47,291 nucleotides of DNA from CAXMST01 sp963700785 (GTDB lineage Bacteria > Actinomycetota > Thermoleophilia > Solirubrobacterales > 70-9), in NCBI GenBank assembly GCA_963700785.1, contig CAVOYZ010000019.1:1-47291 (forward strand), in the 5' to 3' direction. The notes below the pieces were generated by a model. The model was not told the origin of the DNA and made no database searches. It saw only the letters and a list, made by a program, of their open reading frames with translations. The position numbers were made by a program, and so were the translations under genes. Numbering within the stretch: the stretch's first letter is position 1; each line of letters begins with the position of its first letter. This document shows, one piece after another, positions 1-8,112 of this stretch.

Positions 1-3
1 GCC

Positions 4-1158
4 TCAGGCGACGAAGAAGGCGACGGCGAGGATCAGGTAGAGCGCCAACAGCTGCACGCCCTCGAACCAGCTCGACTCGCCCTCGTTGGTCACCTGGTTG
101 GCGACCAGCACGGCGAGGATCACGGCGCCCAGCTCGAACCCGTTGAAGACCAGCGGCATCGGCTCGGGGCCGATCAGAAACGAGGCGAAGACGAGCACCG
201 GGGCGACGAACAGGGCGATCTGAGCGCTGGAGCCGATCGCGATGTTGACCGCCAGGTCCATCTTCTGCTTGTAGGCGACCAGCACCGCGACCCAGTGCTC
301 GGCGGCGTTGCCGATGATCGCGACGACGATCACGCCGACGAAGAACTCGCTCAGCCCGATCGAATCGGAGGCCTCGCCGATCGACCCGACGAGGATCTCG
401 GACATCAGCCCGACCGCGAGCCCGGCGACCGCCAGCGCCGTCACCGACTTCCGGGTCGACCAGCCCCAGAGCCCCTCGTCGTGATCCGTGGCGTCATCGT
501 CGGCCGGGGCGACCGGGTTGAAGATGTCCTTGTGGGTCCGCAGCGAGAAGAACAGCCCGATCACGTAGGTGGCGATCAGGACGCCGGCCATCGCCAGCGA
601 GAGCTTCTCGACGGTGCTGTCGTAGCTGACCAGCTCCGGCCCGACCGGCGGCAGGCCCCGGCCCTCGACGATCTCGAAGATCGCCGGCATCAGCAGCGCG
701 CCGACCGCGAGGAACAGCATCGTCGACTGGACGCTGGCGGCGGTCCGGTCGAAGCGCTGCAGCTCGCCGCCACGCCCGACCCCTCCGGCGACCATCGCCG
801 CGCCGAGCACGAGCAGGACGTTGCCGAGGATCGAGCCGACGATCGAGGCCTTGACGACCTCCTGCAGGCCGGCCTCGAGCGCGAACAGGGCGATGATCAG
901 CTCCGGGGCGTTGCCGAAGGTGACGTTCAGCAGCCCGCCGATGCCCGGGCCCGACTTCGCCGCGAGCTCCTCGGTCGCCCGGCCCATCAGCGCCGCCGTC
1001 GGGATGATCGCCAGCGCCGCGACGACGAAGATCAGCGTCGCCGAGGCGTGCGCCAGCTCGAGCGCCACAGCGGCCGGGATGAACGGGACCAGCAGGTAGG
1101 GCCAGCCCTCGGCGCCGAGCAGGAATCGGACGCCGGCGCCGAATCGTCCACCGTTCAT
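4..1158 (-). CDS. Ca2+/H+ antiporter (CaCA/Cax family)
   Basis: A 384-residue polytopic membrane protein that should exchange cytoplasmic calcium for protons. The two inverted repeats of the family each show their signature: GNAPELIIALFAL in the first half (about residues 82-94) and GNAAEHWVAVLVAYK in the second (about residue 284). These carry the acidic residues that bind the cation. Hydrophobic helices surround both motifs, and an acidic linker (DDDATDHDEG, about residue 220) separates the halves as in Cax/ChaA proteins. It is complete: ATG at 1158, TGA at the window edge. It starts two bases after the lipoprotein gene upstream, so the two are probably co-transcribed. The ion is inferred from family motifs; sodium or manganese transport cannot be excluded. 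Confidence 0.9.
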   Translation of the reverse strand: MNGGRFGAGVRFLLGAEGWPYLLVPFIPAAVALELAHASATLIFVVAALAIIPTAALMGRATEELAAKSGPGIGGLLNVTFGNAPELIIALFALEAGLQEVVKASIVGSILGNVLLVLGAAMVAGGVGRGGELQRFDRTAASVQSTMLFLAVGALLMPAIFEIVEGRGLPPVGPELVSYDSTVEKLSLAMAGVLIATYVIGLFFSLRTHKDIFNPVAPADDDATDHDEGLWGWSTRKSVTALAVAGLAVGLMSEILVGSIGEASDSIGLSEFFVGVIVVAIIGNAAEHWVAVLVAYKQKMDLAVNIAIGSSAQIALFVAPVLVFASFLIGPEPMPLVFNGFELGAVILAVLVANQVTNEGESSWFEGVQLLALYLILAVAFFVA

Positions 1159-1160
1159 CG

Positions 1161-2099
1161 CTAGCCGCCGGGAATCGGTAGCGGGGACCCGGGGTTGGAC
1201 GGGTCGAGCAGGCCGAGGCCGCCGGGGATCAGCTCGCCGAGCGGCCTCGGGTCGGGCGGCGCCTCGATCGTCTGCTCCTGATTGACATCGGCGAGCCCGA
1301 TGCTGAGGGTCAGATCGAGCTCGCCGCCGCTCGCGGCCGTGTCGGTGAACGCGATCGCGAGATCGAGCCTGCGGAGGATCTTGTCATCGGCGCCGGTGTA
1401 GAGATCGATGCTCGCGGCGCCGACCGAATCGGCGAGCTGCTCGGCGCCGAGCGTGCCGAGCGCGTCGCCGGTCGGATCGAGGGCGACGACGTCGGCGATG
1501 ATCCGGGCGACGTCGGGGCTGCCGCTGATGTGCACTGTCTCGACCCCGCCGATCTCCTCGATGCCCTCGTTGCTGACATCGGTGAGCCACTCCGAGGGCT
1601 CGATCCCGAACTGCTCGAGCAGCGTTCCACCGCCGGCACCCTGCTCGCGGTCGGCGGAGGAGTTCGCGAACTCCTCCGCGAAGGTCGCGAAGGTCGCGTC
1701 GTCGACGGCGTAGGACTGACCGCCGAAGCTGACGAAGGCGGCGTCCTCGGTGATCGTCAGGCCGCCGTCGATGTCGATGTCCTCGCCGCCGCCCAGGGCC
1801 TTGAGCGAGACCTGGAGGTCGGTCAGCGGCGGCTGCTCCGGCCCACGAGTCTCGAACGGGCCCGCGAGCGCCGCGGTCAACGAGCCGCCGCCCGGGCGCT
1901 TCGACGACGCGCTCAGGGCGAGGTCGAGGACGCCGCTGTCGACGCCGCCCTCGCCGCTGAAGGTCTCCTCGAGCAGCGCCTGCGGATCGGACTCCGCGTT
2001 CGCGGTGCCGCCGCAGCCCGAGGCCAACAGCGCCGACAGCGCCGCAAGGCCGCAGATCGCGATCGCGGTCACTGTCTTTGGGCTTCGAGGCGAAGGCAA
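1161..2099 (-). CDS. Putative lipoprotein, LppX/LolA-like fold suspected
   Basis: A 312-residue exported lipoprotein. The N-terminus is basic, then hydrophobic, and ends in a lipobox (ALLASGC, Cys about residue 29), so it should be lipidated and face outward. The mature part alternates short strands and acidic turns (for example VSFGGQSYAVDDATF) and lacks enzyme motifs. This is reminiscent of LppX/LprG-type lipid-binding lipoproteins, but that assignment is weak. The C-terminus is rich in Pro and Gly. The first possible start is TTG at 2099; an internal GTG about nine codons later would still leave a signal peptide. It is followed at two bases by the Ca2+/H+ antiporter, suggesting one transcript. 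A similar membrane-anchored protein lies at 33981-34945. Confidence 0.7.
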   Translation of the reverse strand: MPSPRSPKTVTAIAICGLAALSALLASGCGGTANAESDPQALLEETFSGEGGVDSGVLDLALSASSKRPGGGSLTAALAGPFETRGPEQPPLTDLQVSLKALGGGEDIDIDGGLTITEDAAFVSFGGQSYAVDDATFATFAEEFANSSADREQGAGGGTLLEQFGIEPSEWLTDVSNEGIEEIGGVETVHISGSPDVARIIADVVALDPTGDALGTLGAEQLADSVGAASIDLYTGADDKILRRLDLAIAFTDTAASGGELDLTLSIGLADVNQEQTIEAPPDPRPLGELIPGGLGLLDPSNPGSPLPIPGG

Positions 2100-2202
2100 C
2101 TGGGTTCTGCGCTGGCGTGCTTGCGGGCCGGCTGAGGCTACCGGAGGGCGCGCGGCGCGCCCGCCGTCGCTCGGAGCCAGCCCCGGACCGGGCCCGATCG
2201 AC

Positions 2203-2208
2203 TACCCT
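2203..2208 (+). promoter_or_regulatory. -10 box of a probable leaderless promoter
   Basis: TACCCT ends exactly six bases before the ATG at 2215, with no ribosome-binding site between. The same arrangement recurs at many genes here and supports 2215 as the ArsA start. Confidence 0.5.
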
Positions 2209-2214
2209 GCCGCC

Positions 2215-3498
2215 ATGCCTGACCCGCTCCAGAACGGGCCGGGAACACCGCCCCGCACGATTCTCTACACGGGCAAGGGCGGTGTCGGTAAGACGAGCGT
2301 CGCCGCGGCGACTGCACGCAGGTGCGCCGAGGCGGGGCTGCGCACGGTAGTGCTCTCGACCGACCCGGCACACAGCCTCTCCGACTCACTCGAGATCGAT
2401 CTCGGGCCCGAGCCGGAGCCGGTCGCCGACCGCCTCTGGGGCCAGGAGGTCGAGGCCCAGCGCGAGATGGAGAACAACTGGGCAGCGGTCCAGGACTGGC
2501 TCAGCCGGCTGCTCGCCGACCACGGCGTGCTCGGCGTCGCGGCCGAGGAGCTGACGGTCCCGCCCGGGATGGACGAGCTCTTCAGCCTGCTGCAGATCAA
2601 GCGCCACTACGAGTCCGGCCGCTTCGACGTCGTCGTCGTCGACTGCGCGCCGACCGGCGAGACCCTGCGGCTGCTCTCGTTCCCCGACATCGCCCGCTGG
2701 TGGCTCGACAAGGTGCTGCCCTGGGAGCGGCGGTTGGTCAGCGCGGCGCGGCCCCTGGCCCGGACCTTCATGGACATCGCGCTGCCGAGCGAGGACGTGT
2801 TCGCCGACGTGCAGCGGCTGGTCGGCAACCTGATCGCGATGAACGAGATCCTCGGCGACCACGAGCGGACCTCGATCCGGCTGGTGATGAACCCCGACCG
2901 GATGGTGATTCGCGAGGCGCAGCGGACCTTCACCTACCTCAACCTCTACGGCTATCTGACCGACGCGGTGGTCGTCAACCGGGTCTTCCCCGAGGACGTC
3001 GCCGACAGCTACTTCGCCGCCTGGCGTGAGCAGCAGACCGAGAACCTCGAGCTGGTCCGGGAGGGCTTCGAGCCGGTGCCGGTGTTGACCGCCCGGTACT
3101 TCGACGAGGAGGTGCTCGGCTCGCGGATGCTCGACCGGCTCGGCGCCGAGCTGTTCGACGACGCCGACCCGGCCGCCGTCCTGCACAGCGAGCTCGCTCA
3201 TCGGCTCGCGACCAGAAACGGGGCGACGGTGCTCTCGATCCGGGTGCCGTTCGCCGACCGCGACGAGCTCGACCTGAAGAAGGTCGGTCAGGAGCTGATC
3301 GTCCGCGCCGGGCGCGAGAAGCGCACGATCATCCTGCCGTCGGCGCTGAGCCGGCATCGGCCCAGCGGGGCGAAGCTCGAGAACGGCACGCTCGAGGTCA
3401 GCTTCGAGTCGGAGCGCCCACCGACCGGCGATCCGGCGGCGGCCGAAGGCGACGCGGCCCGCCAGCCGGCGCCGAGCGGCGGAGGGGCGCGTGTCTGA
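2215..3498 (+). CDS. ArsA/GET3-like ATPase with Hsp20-like C-terminal domain
   Basis: A 427-residue soluble ATPase of the ArsA/GET3 family. The deviant Walker A motif GKGGVGKT is at residues 20-27, the switch STDPAHSLSDS near 47-57 and DCAPTGET near 143. The C-terminal 80 residues (VLSIRVPFADRDELDLKK onward) resemble the alpha-crystallin/Hsp20-like domain that many actinobacterial ArsA homologues carry. No arsenite-binding cysteine cluster is apparent, so a targeting or chaperone-like role is more likely than arsenic export. The ATG at 2215 sits six bases after a -10-like TACCCT. The reading frame stays open upstream, but that part has no conserved features. The stop overlaps the next gene by eight bases, implying translational coupling. 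Confidence 0.88.
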   Translation: MPDPLQNGPGTPPRTILYTGKGGVGKTSVAAATARRCAEAGLRTVVLSTDPAHSLSDSLEIDLGPEPEPVADRLWGQEVEAQREMENNWAAVQDWLSRLLADHGVLGVAAEELTVPPGMDELFSLLQIKRHYESGRFDVVVVDCAPTGETLRLLSFPDIARWWLDKVLPWERRLVSAARPLARTFMDIALPSEDVFADVQRLVGNLIAMNEILGDHERTSIRLVMNPDRMVIREAQRTFTYLNLYGYLTDAVVVNRVFPEDVADSYFAAWREQQTENLELVREGFEPVPVLTARYFDEEVLGSRMLDRLGAELFDDADPAAVLHSELAHRLATRNGATVLSIRVPFADRDELDLKKVGQELIVRAGREKRTIILPSALSRHRPSGAKLENGTLEVSFESERPPTGDPAAAEGDAARQPAPSGGGARV

Positions 3499-3817
3499 GC
3501 CGCAGGAACCACCCTTCGGTCACGGCGCCCCCACCGCCGGGGACACCGCGGAGGCATGGCGGGCGCTTCGCGACGGGCTCGGGGCCGCGGCTTCGGCCAG
3601 CGGCCACGGCGGCGAGCTGCAGTGCGTCGAGCTCTGCCCGATCTGCCGCACCGCCGACCTGCTCCGCGCCAGCGGCCCGCCCGAGCTGCGGGGACAGATC
3701 TCCGAGTTCCAGCGCGAGGCGCTGATGACCCTGCGGACCCTGCTCGACCACTACATCGAGCGCCTCGACGGGGCGCCGCCTTCGAGCACGGCCGTCGAGG
3801 ACATCCCGATCGACTAG
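3491..3817 (+). CDS. Conserved small protein with CPICR motif, partner of the ArsA-like gene
   Basis: A 108-residue soluble protein starting at GTG 3491 inside the last codons of the ArsA-like gene. The centre carries CVELCPICRTADLLR (about residues 45-59), whose three cysteines could bind a metal. A predicted helix (LRGQISEFQREALMTLRTLLDHYIERL) follows. I recall similar proteins next to ArsA-like ATPases in other actinobacteria, but I assign no function. The overlap suggests fixed stoichiometry and possibly a complex with the ATPase. It has no signal peptide or membrane segment. Confidence 0.75.
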   Translation: MSEPQEPPFGHGAPTAGDTAEAWRALRDGLGAAASASGHGGELQCVELCPICRTADLLRASGPPELRGQISEFQREALMTLRTLLDHYIERLDGAPPSSTAVEDIPID

Positions 3818-3871
3818 CCCCGAGGCGGTCGCCGCGCGGTCCGGGCGCCCGCTGACCGCCGCTGCGGTGGG

Positions 3872-3877
3872 TAGCTT
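3872..3877 (+). promoter_or_regulatory. -10 box of a probable leaderless promoter
   Basis: TAGCTT ends six bases before the GTG at 3884. No Shine-Dalgarno sequence is present, matching the leaderless pattern of this window. Confidence 0.5.
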
Positions 3878-3883
3878 TGCGGC

Positions 3884-4822
3884 GTGGTTGTCGCCGGCGA
3901 GACCCTCTCGGAGATCGGCGATTGGGCGCTCGAGACGCCGCTGCGGATCGCGCTGATCCTGCTCGGTGCGCTGATCGTCGCCCGGCTCGCGCGGAGGACG
4001 ATCGCCGCCACGGTGCGGCGTACCTCAGACAACGCCGTGCGACGGCGGGTGCAGGCCGCGGTCGAGTTCGCCCCGGCGCTCCGCGAGAGCGAGGAGACCG
4101 CGGCCCGCTCGGGACCACGGACCGAGGCGATCAGCGGCGTCCTGGAGAGCGCCGCCACCTTCGTCATCTACCTGGTCGCGCTGTTCTTGATCCTCGGCGA
4201 GCTCGGGGTCGATCTGGCGCCGCTGCTCGCCGGTGCGGGAGTCGCGGGGCTGGCGATCGGCTTCGGGGCCCAGAGCCTGGTCAAGGACTTCTTCAGCGGG
4301 ATCTTCATCCTGCTCGAGGACCAGTACGCGGTCGGTGACATCGTCGATCTCGGCGAGGCGACCGGCGTCGTCGAGGGCGTCAGCCTGCGCACGACCCGGC
4401 TGCGGGCGGTCGACGGTGTCGTCTGGTACGTGCCGAACGGCGAGATCCTCCGCGTCGGCAACATGTCCCAGCACTGGTCGCGGGCGTTGCTCGACATCGA
4501 GGTCGCCTACGACACCGACCTGACCGCCGCCAAGGAGTTGCTCGGCCGGATCGCCGGCGAGTTCGCGGACGAGGACCCGGACGTGCTCGGTGAGCCCGAG
4601 GTCTGGGGAGTCGAGGCGCTCGCCGCGAGCTCGGTCGTGATCCGCCTGGTGGTCAAGACGAGGCCCTCCGAGCAGTGGCGGATCAGCCGCGAGCTGCGGG
4701 AGCGGATCAAGGTCGGCTTCGACGCGGCCGGGATCGAGATCCCGTTTCCGCAGCAGACCGTCTGGGCGCGCTCACCCGATCAGCCGTCGGCCGCCGGCGA
4801 GCCCACTCCCGACCCCGCCTGA
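3884..4822 (+). CDS. MscS-family mechanosensitive ion channel
   Basis: A 312-residue channel protein that should open under membrane tension and release solutes during hypo-osmotic shock. An N-terminal helix (residues 15-33) is followed by a basic cytoplasmic loop. Two further helices around residues 88-125 lead into the pore-lining segment GAGVAGLAIGFGAQSLVKD, the MscS TM3 signature. The beta domain (QYAVGDIVDLGEATGVVEGVS) and the alpha/beta C-terminal domain follow, ending with the usual IPFPQQTV. The length matches small MscS proteins. GTG at 3884 fits the -10 box six bases upstream. It is transcribed alone and converges on the Nudix gene six bases away. Confidence 0.92.
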   Translation: MVVAGETLSEIGDWALETPLRIALILLGALIVARLARRTIAATVRRTSDNAVRRRVQAAVEFAPALRESEETAARSGPRTEAISGVLESAATFVIYLVALFLILGELGVDLAPLLAGAGVAGLAIGFGAQSLVKDFFSGIFILLEDQYAVGDIVDLGEATGVVEGVSLRTTRLRAVDGVVWYVPNGEILRVGNMSQHWSRALLDIEVAYDTDLTAAKELLGRIAGEFADEDPDVLGEPEVWGVEALAASSVVIRLVVKTRPSEQWRISRELRERIKVGFDAAGIEIPFPQQTVWARSPDQPSAAGEPTPDPA

Positions 4823-4827
4823 GCGGC

Positions 4828-5256
4828 TCACCCAGCGCTCGTCAGCCCGGCCAGCAGGCGCCGGTCGTGCTCGTAGCTGAGCACCGCCGCGGCCTCCGCC
4901 GGGCTCAGCCAGCGCAGCTCGTCGACCTCGTCGTTGGGCTCGAACTCACCGCCGAGCGTCTCCATCAGATACCAGCGGACGAGCTTCTCGCGGCCCTTGT
5001 GGTCGCGGTAGGAGCTCGGCTCCAGCTCGCGGCCGAGCCGGCAGCTGATCCCGGTCTCCTCCTCGACCTCGCGCAGCGCAGCCTGCTCGAAGCTCTCCCC
5101 CTCGTCGAGCTTCCCCTTCGGCAGCGACCAGTCGTCGTAGCGCGGCCTGTGGACCACCGCCACGAGCGGCGGATCGCCGTCGCGGAGGACCACGCCCCCC
5201 GCAGCCTCGACCCGCCCACCGCCGCCCCGCTTCGAGCCCTGCTTCCGCTTCGCCAC
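4828..5256 (-). CDS. Nudix hydrolase (MutT1-like, diadenosine/nucleotide type)
   Basis: A 142-residue Nudix enzyme that hydrolyses nucleoside diphosphates linked to another group. The complete Nudix box runs through residues 48-70 and includes GKLDEGESF, then REVEEETGI, with the metal-binding glutamates in place. The lead-in DDWSLPKGK is typical of diadenosine polyphosphate and MutT1-type enzymes, so a housecleaning role is likely. The first dozen residues are basic. Start GTG at 5256 lies six bases after the stop of the DUF389 gene, so the two probably form an operon. The exact substrate cannot be read from the sequence. Confidence 0.88.
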   Translation of the reverse strand: MAKRKQGSKRGGGGRVEAAGGVVLRDGDPPLVAVVHRPRYDDWSLPKGKLDEGESFEQAALREVEEETGISCRLGRELEPSSYRDHKGREKLVRWYLMETLGGEFEPNDEVDELRWLSPAEAAAVLSYEHDRRLLAGLTSAG

Positions 5257-5262
5257 GGCCCC

Positions 5263-6327
5263 TCAGGGCTCCGCCGTGACGCGCGTCGTCTCGACCGGCG
5301 TCCAGCGGACGCCGACCGTGACCTCCTCCTCGAGCTCGCGGGCGAGGTCCCCGGCCAGGGGCTCGGGGCTCGGGGGCGGATCGGGACCGAACACCTCGAT
5401 CGAGATCTCGTCGGTCCCGTCGAGGGTGACCTCGCCGAGGGTCAGGCCCGATCCCTCGAGCCAGCGCTCGGCGTAGGTCTCCGCGTCGCCGAGGTCCCGC
5501 GACTCGTGGAAGCTCCGGCGGGTGTGCTCGAGCAGCGGCACCGCGACCAGGACCACCGCGGCGAGCGCGGTCCCCAGCCCGAGCTTCACCCGGCGCGAGA
5601 AGCCGCCCTCGGTCGGGTGCGCGCCGACCCCGAGCAGCAGCATCACCACCGAGGCAGCGAGGATGATCCCGGCGAGGTTCGTGAGATAGAGCAGCAGCGC
5701 CCCGCCGGCGAGCGAGCCCTGGCCCGCCTCCAGGGTCATCCCGACGGTGGTCAACGGCGGCACGAGCGCGACCGCGATCGCGACGCCGGGCAGGGCCGAG
5801 ACAGCCTCGCGGCGTACGAGGATGTAGGCGCCGGCGGCGCCGGCGACGACGGCGACCGCGAGGTCGAGCAGCTGCGGGTCGGTGCGGGCGAGCAGCTGCT
5901 CGGAGGCGAGCGTCGTTCGCACCGGATCGGGCAGCACGTAGGAGACCAGGACGGCGACGGCGATGCCGCCGATCGTCGCCCCGAGCAGGATCAGGAACGC
6001 GTTCAGCTGCCGCCGCGGCTGACCGAGCACCAGCGACGTCGCCAGGGCGAGGATCGGGGTCGTCAGCGGCGAGATCAGCATCGCGCCGATCACCACCGGC
6101 CCGGAGTCGGTGGCCAGCCCGAAGAGCGCGATCAGGATCGCCATCCCGAGCAGCAGCGCGAACCGGGTCAGGAACGGAACCAGGTCCGGGCCCTCGTAGA
6201 AGAGCTGGCTGAGCACGTCGCGGCGCTGCTCGGGGGTGACGCTCCGTCGCTCGGAGTACCACCAGGGGCCACGCAGCGTCCCCTCGCGCGGGCCCCGCTC
6301 CGCCTGCTCCGACTCCTGCTCCGCCAT
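5263..6327 (-). CDS. DUF389 integral membrane protein
   Basis: A 354-residue membrane protein of the DUF389 family, whose function is unknown. The family hallmark is the segment ATDSGPVVIGAMLISPLTTP (about residues 55-74), followed by several helices and GVAIAVALVPPLTTVG, another conserved block. The C-terminal 100 residues are soluble and rich in strands. The ATG at 6327 is preferred because residues further upstream (to 6372) are arginine-rich and run into the divergent acetyltransferase. It heads a two-gene unit with the Nudix gene. Confidence 0.85.
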   Translation of the reverse strand: MAEQESEQAERGPREGTLRGPWWYSERRSVTPEQRRDVLSQLFYEGPDLVPFLTRFALLLGMAILIALFGLATDSGPVVIGAMLISPLTTPILALATSLVLGQPRRQLNAFLILLGATIGGIAVAVLVSYVLPDPVRTTLASEQLLARTDPQLLDLAVAVVAGAAGAYILVRREAVSALPGVAIAVALVPPLTTVGMTLEAGQGSLAGGALLLYLTNLAGIILAASVVMLLLGVGAHPTEGGFSRRVKLGLGTALAAVVLVAVPLLEHTRRSFHESRDLGDAETYAERWLEGSGLTLGEVTLDGTDEISIEVFGPDPPPSPEPLAGDLARELEEEVTVGVRWTPVETTRVTAEP

Positions 6328-6356
6328 CGGCCCCAATCGTGACCGATAATCCGGTC

Positions 6357-6833
6357 GTGACCGCCGATCCACAGCTGCGCGTCGAGCGGGCGCGGGCCGA
6401 CGAGGAGCCGGGCGCTTCCCTGCTCGCCTCGATGAGCGCTGAGATCGACGGCCTCTACGCGGAGCTGCCCGGCAGCCTCGACTCGATCCCGGCGACCGCC
6501 GAGCAGATGTGGGATCCGGACGGCAGCTTCCTGGTGATCTCGGACGCGAGCGGGCCGCTCGCCTGCGGGGGCCTGAAGCGGCTCGACGCCGAGACCGCGG
6601 AGATCAAGCGGATGTACGTCGCCGAAGCCCACCGGGGCCGCGGCGTCGGCCGGCGCCTGCTGGCCGAGCTCGAGTCCGAGTGCCGCCGCCTGGGCTACCG
6701 GCGGATCCGGCTCGACACCGGCTCCGATCAGCCCTCGGCCCGCGCCCTCTACGAGTCGGCGGGCTACCGCGGGATCCCCGACTACAACGGCAATCCGCTC
6801 GCCGCCTTCTGGTTCGAGAAGGAGCTGGCCTGA
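6357..6833 (+). CDS. GNAT-family N-acetyltransferase
   Basis: A 158-residue enzyme of the GNAT fold that transfers acetyl from acetyl-CoA to an unidentified amine. The acetyl-CoA loop is RGRGVGRRLL (motif A, about residues 92-101), preceded by the strand AEIKRMYVAEAHR. Motif B is seen as ALYESAGYRGI, followed by the FWFEKEL end common to small PhnO-like members. I chose GTG 6357 because GATAAT (6345-6350) ends six bases before it, as for other leaderless genes here. GTG 6339 in the same frame is the alternative and adds six residues. It diverges from the DUF389 gene. Confidence 0.85.
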   Translation: MTADPQLRVERARADEEPGASLLASMSAEIDGLYAELPGSLDSIPATAEQMWDPDGSFLVISDASGPLACGGLKRLDAETAEIKRMYVAEAHRGRGVGRRLLAELESECRRLGYRRIRLDTGSDQPSARALYESAGYRGIPDYNGNPLAAFWFEKELA

Positions 6834-6840
6834 TCGCGCC

Positions 6841-8112
6841 TCAGACCGGGTCGTGGAGGCCGAGCCGGTCGGCTCGCTCGCGGACCCGGGCGACGATCTC
6901 GGAGACGTCGTCGCCGGCGAGCCGGCCGCCCCGCATCAACACCCGGCCGGCGACGACGGTGGTGTCGATCACGGTCGGATCGGCCGCGTAGACGAGTCCG
7001 GCATCGAGCGCACCCACCGCCAGCGCCGGGGTGTCGAGCCGGACCAGCAGGAAGTCGGCCGGGCCACCGACCCGCGGCGCTCCGGCCGCGCCGAGCAGCG
7101 GCGCCCGGATTCCCCGGGCGATCTCGAGCGCCTCGGTCGCGGTGACCGCCGAGGTGTCGGCCGCGCGCTGCTTCTGAACCAGCGCGAACTGCTTCACCTC
7201 GGCGAGCGGGTCGAGCGCGTTGTTGGAGCCCGCGCCGTCGGTGCCGAGCGCCACCGGAATCCCCGCCGCGCGCGCCGCCGGGTAGTCGAAGCTCGAGCCG
7301 ACCGCGAGCTTCATGTTCGCGTTCGGGTTGGCGACGATGCTCGCCCCCGACGCTGCGATCAGCTCGCGCTCGCGCTGATCGAGCCAGACGCTGTGGGCGA
7401 GCAGCGTCCGCGGGCCGAGGACGCCGAGGCCGTCGAGGTACTCGGCCGGACGCACCCCCCTGATGCGCAGGCACTCGTCGACCTCCGCCTCGGTCTCCGA
7501 GAGGTGGATCTGCAGCGGGATGCCCTCGGCCGCCGAGAGCTCGCCGAGCCAGCGCAGCGAGGGCTCGGAGACCGTGTAGATCGCGTGCGGCGCCAGGGCC
7601 GCGCTGACCAGCTCACCCGAGCCGGACAGCTCGGCGAGACCGGCGGCGGCGTCCTCGCGCAGCTTCGCCGAGCCGGCCGGGTCCGCGCCGTCGATCAGCG
7701 GCGCGCCGATCGTCGCCCGCAGGCCGGCGTCCTCGACCGCCCGGGCCGTCGCCCCCGGCTGCCAGTACATGTCCCAGAACGCAACCGTGCCGCAGCGGAT
7801 CATCTCCGCGCAGGCGAGCCGCGTCCCCCAGTAGACGTCGTCGGCATCGAGCCGGGCCTCGGCCGGCCAGATGTGCTGCTCGAGCCACTCCATCAGCGGC
7901 AGGTCGTCGGCGTAGCCGCGAAACAGGGTCATCGCCGCGTGCGTGTGCGCGTTGACGAAGCCCGGGACGATCGCCAGCGCGGCACCGTCGATCCGCTCGT
8001 CCCCCTCGCGGCCGCCGACTCCGGGGCCGAGCTCGGCGATCACGCCGGCCTCCACCCGCATCCCGACCGTGACCCCGTCGAGCGTCGCGGAGTCGACGAA
8101 CAGTGCTGCCAT
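6841..8112 (-). CDS. mtaD: Methylthioadenosine/S-adenosylhomocysteine deaminase-type amidohydrolase
   Basis: A 423-residue metal-dependent amidohydrolase, probably deaminating the adenine ring of methylthioadenosine, S-adenosylhomocysteine or adenosine. Metal ligands are visible in order: HTH in VNAHTHAAMTLFRG (about residue 60), the histidine of LQIHLSETE, that of LLAHSVW, and the aspartate of ALGTDGAGSNN. The last segment with NPNANMKLAVG before it is characteristic of the MtaD/SsnA/TrzN group. The start ATG at 8112 overlaps the stop of the phosphorylase gene by one base (TGATG), so translation is coupled. The partner gene favours methylthioadenosine as substrate; substrate choice is inferred. 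Confidence 0.82.
   Translation of the reverse strand: MAALFVDSATLDGVTVGMRVEAGVIAELGPGVGGREGDERIDGAALAIVPGFVNAHTHAAMTLFRGYADDLPLMEWLEQHIWPAEARLDADDVYWGTRLACAEMIRCGTVAFWDMYWQPGATARAVEDAGLRATIGAPLIDGADPAGSAKLREDAAAGLAELSGSGELVSAALAPHAIYTVSEPSLRWLGELSAAEGIPLQIHLSETEAEVDECLRIRGVRPAEYLDGLGVLGPRTLLAHSVWLDQRERELIAASGASIVANPNANMKLAVGSSFDYPAARAAGIPVALGTDGAGSNNALDPLAEVKQFALVQKQRAADTSAVTATEALEIARGIRAPLLGAAGAPRVGGPADFLLVRLDTPALAVGALDAGLVYAADPTVIDTTVVAGRVLMRGGRLAGDDVSEIVARVRERADRLGLHDPV

Noticed and set aside
4675..6342. A 555-codon plus-strand open frame opposite the Nudix and DUF389 genes.
   Set aside because: Composition is dominated by Arg, Gln and His with no domain; the opposite strand holds recognised families.
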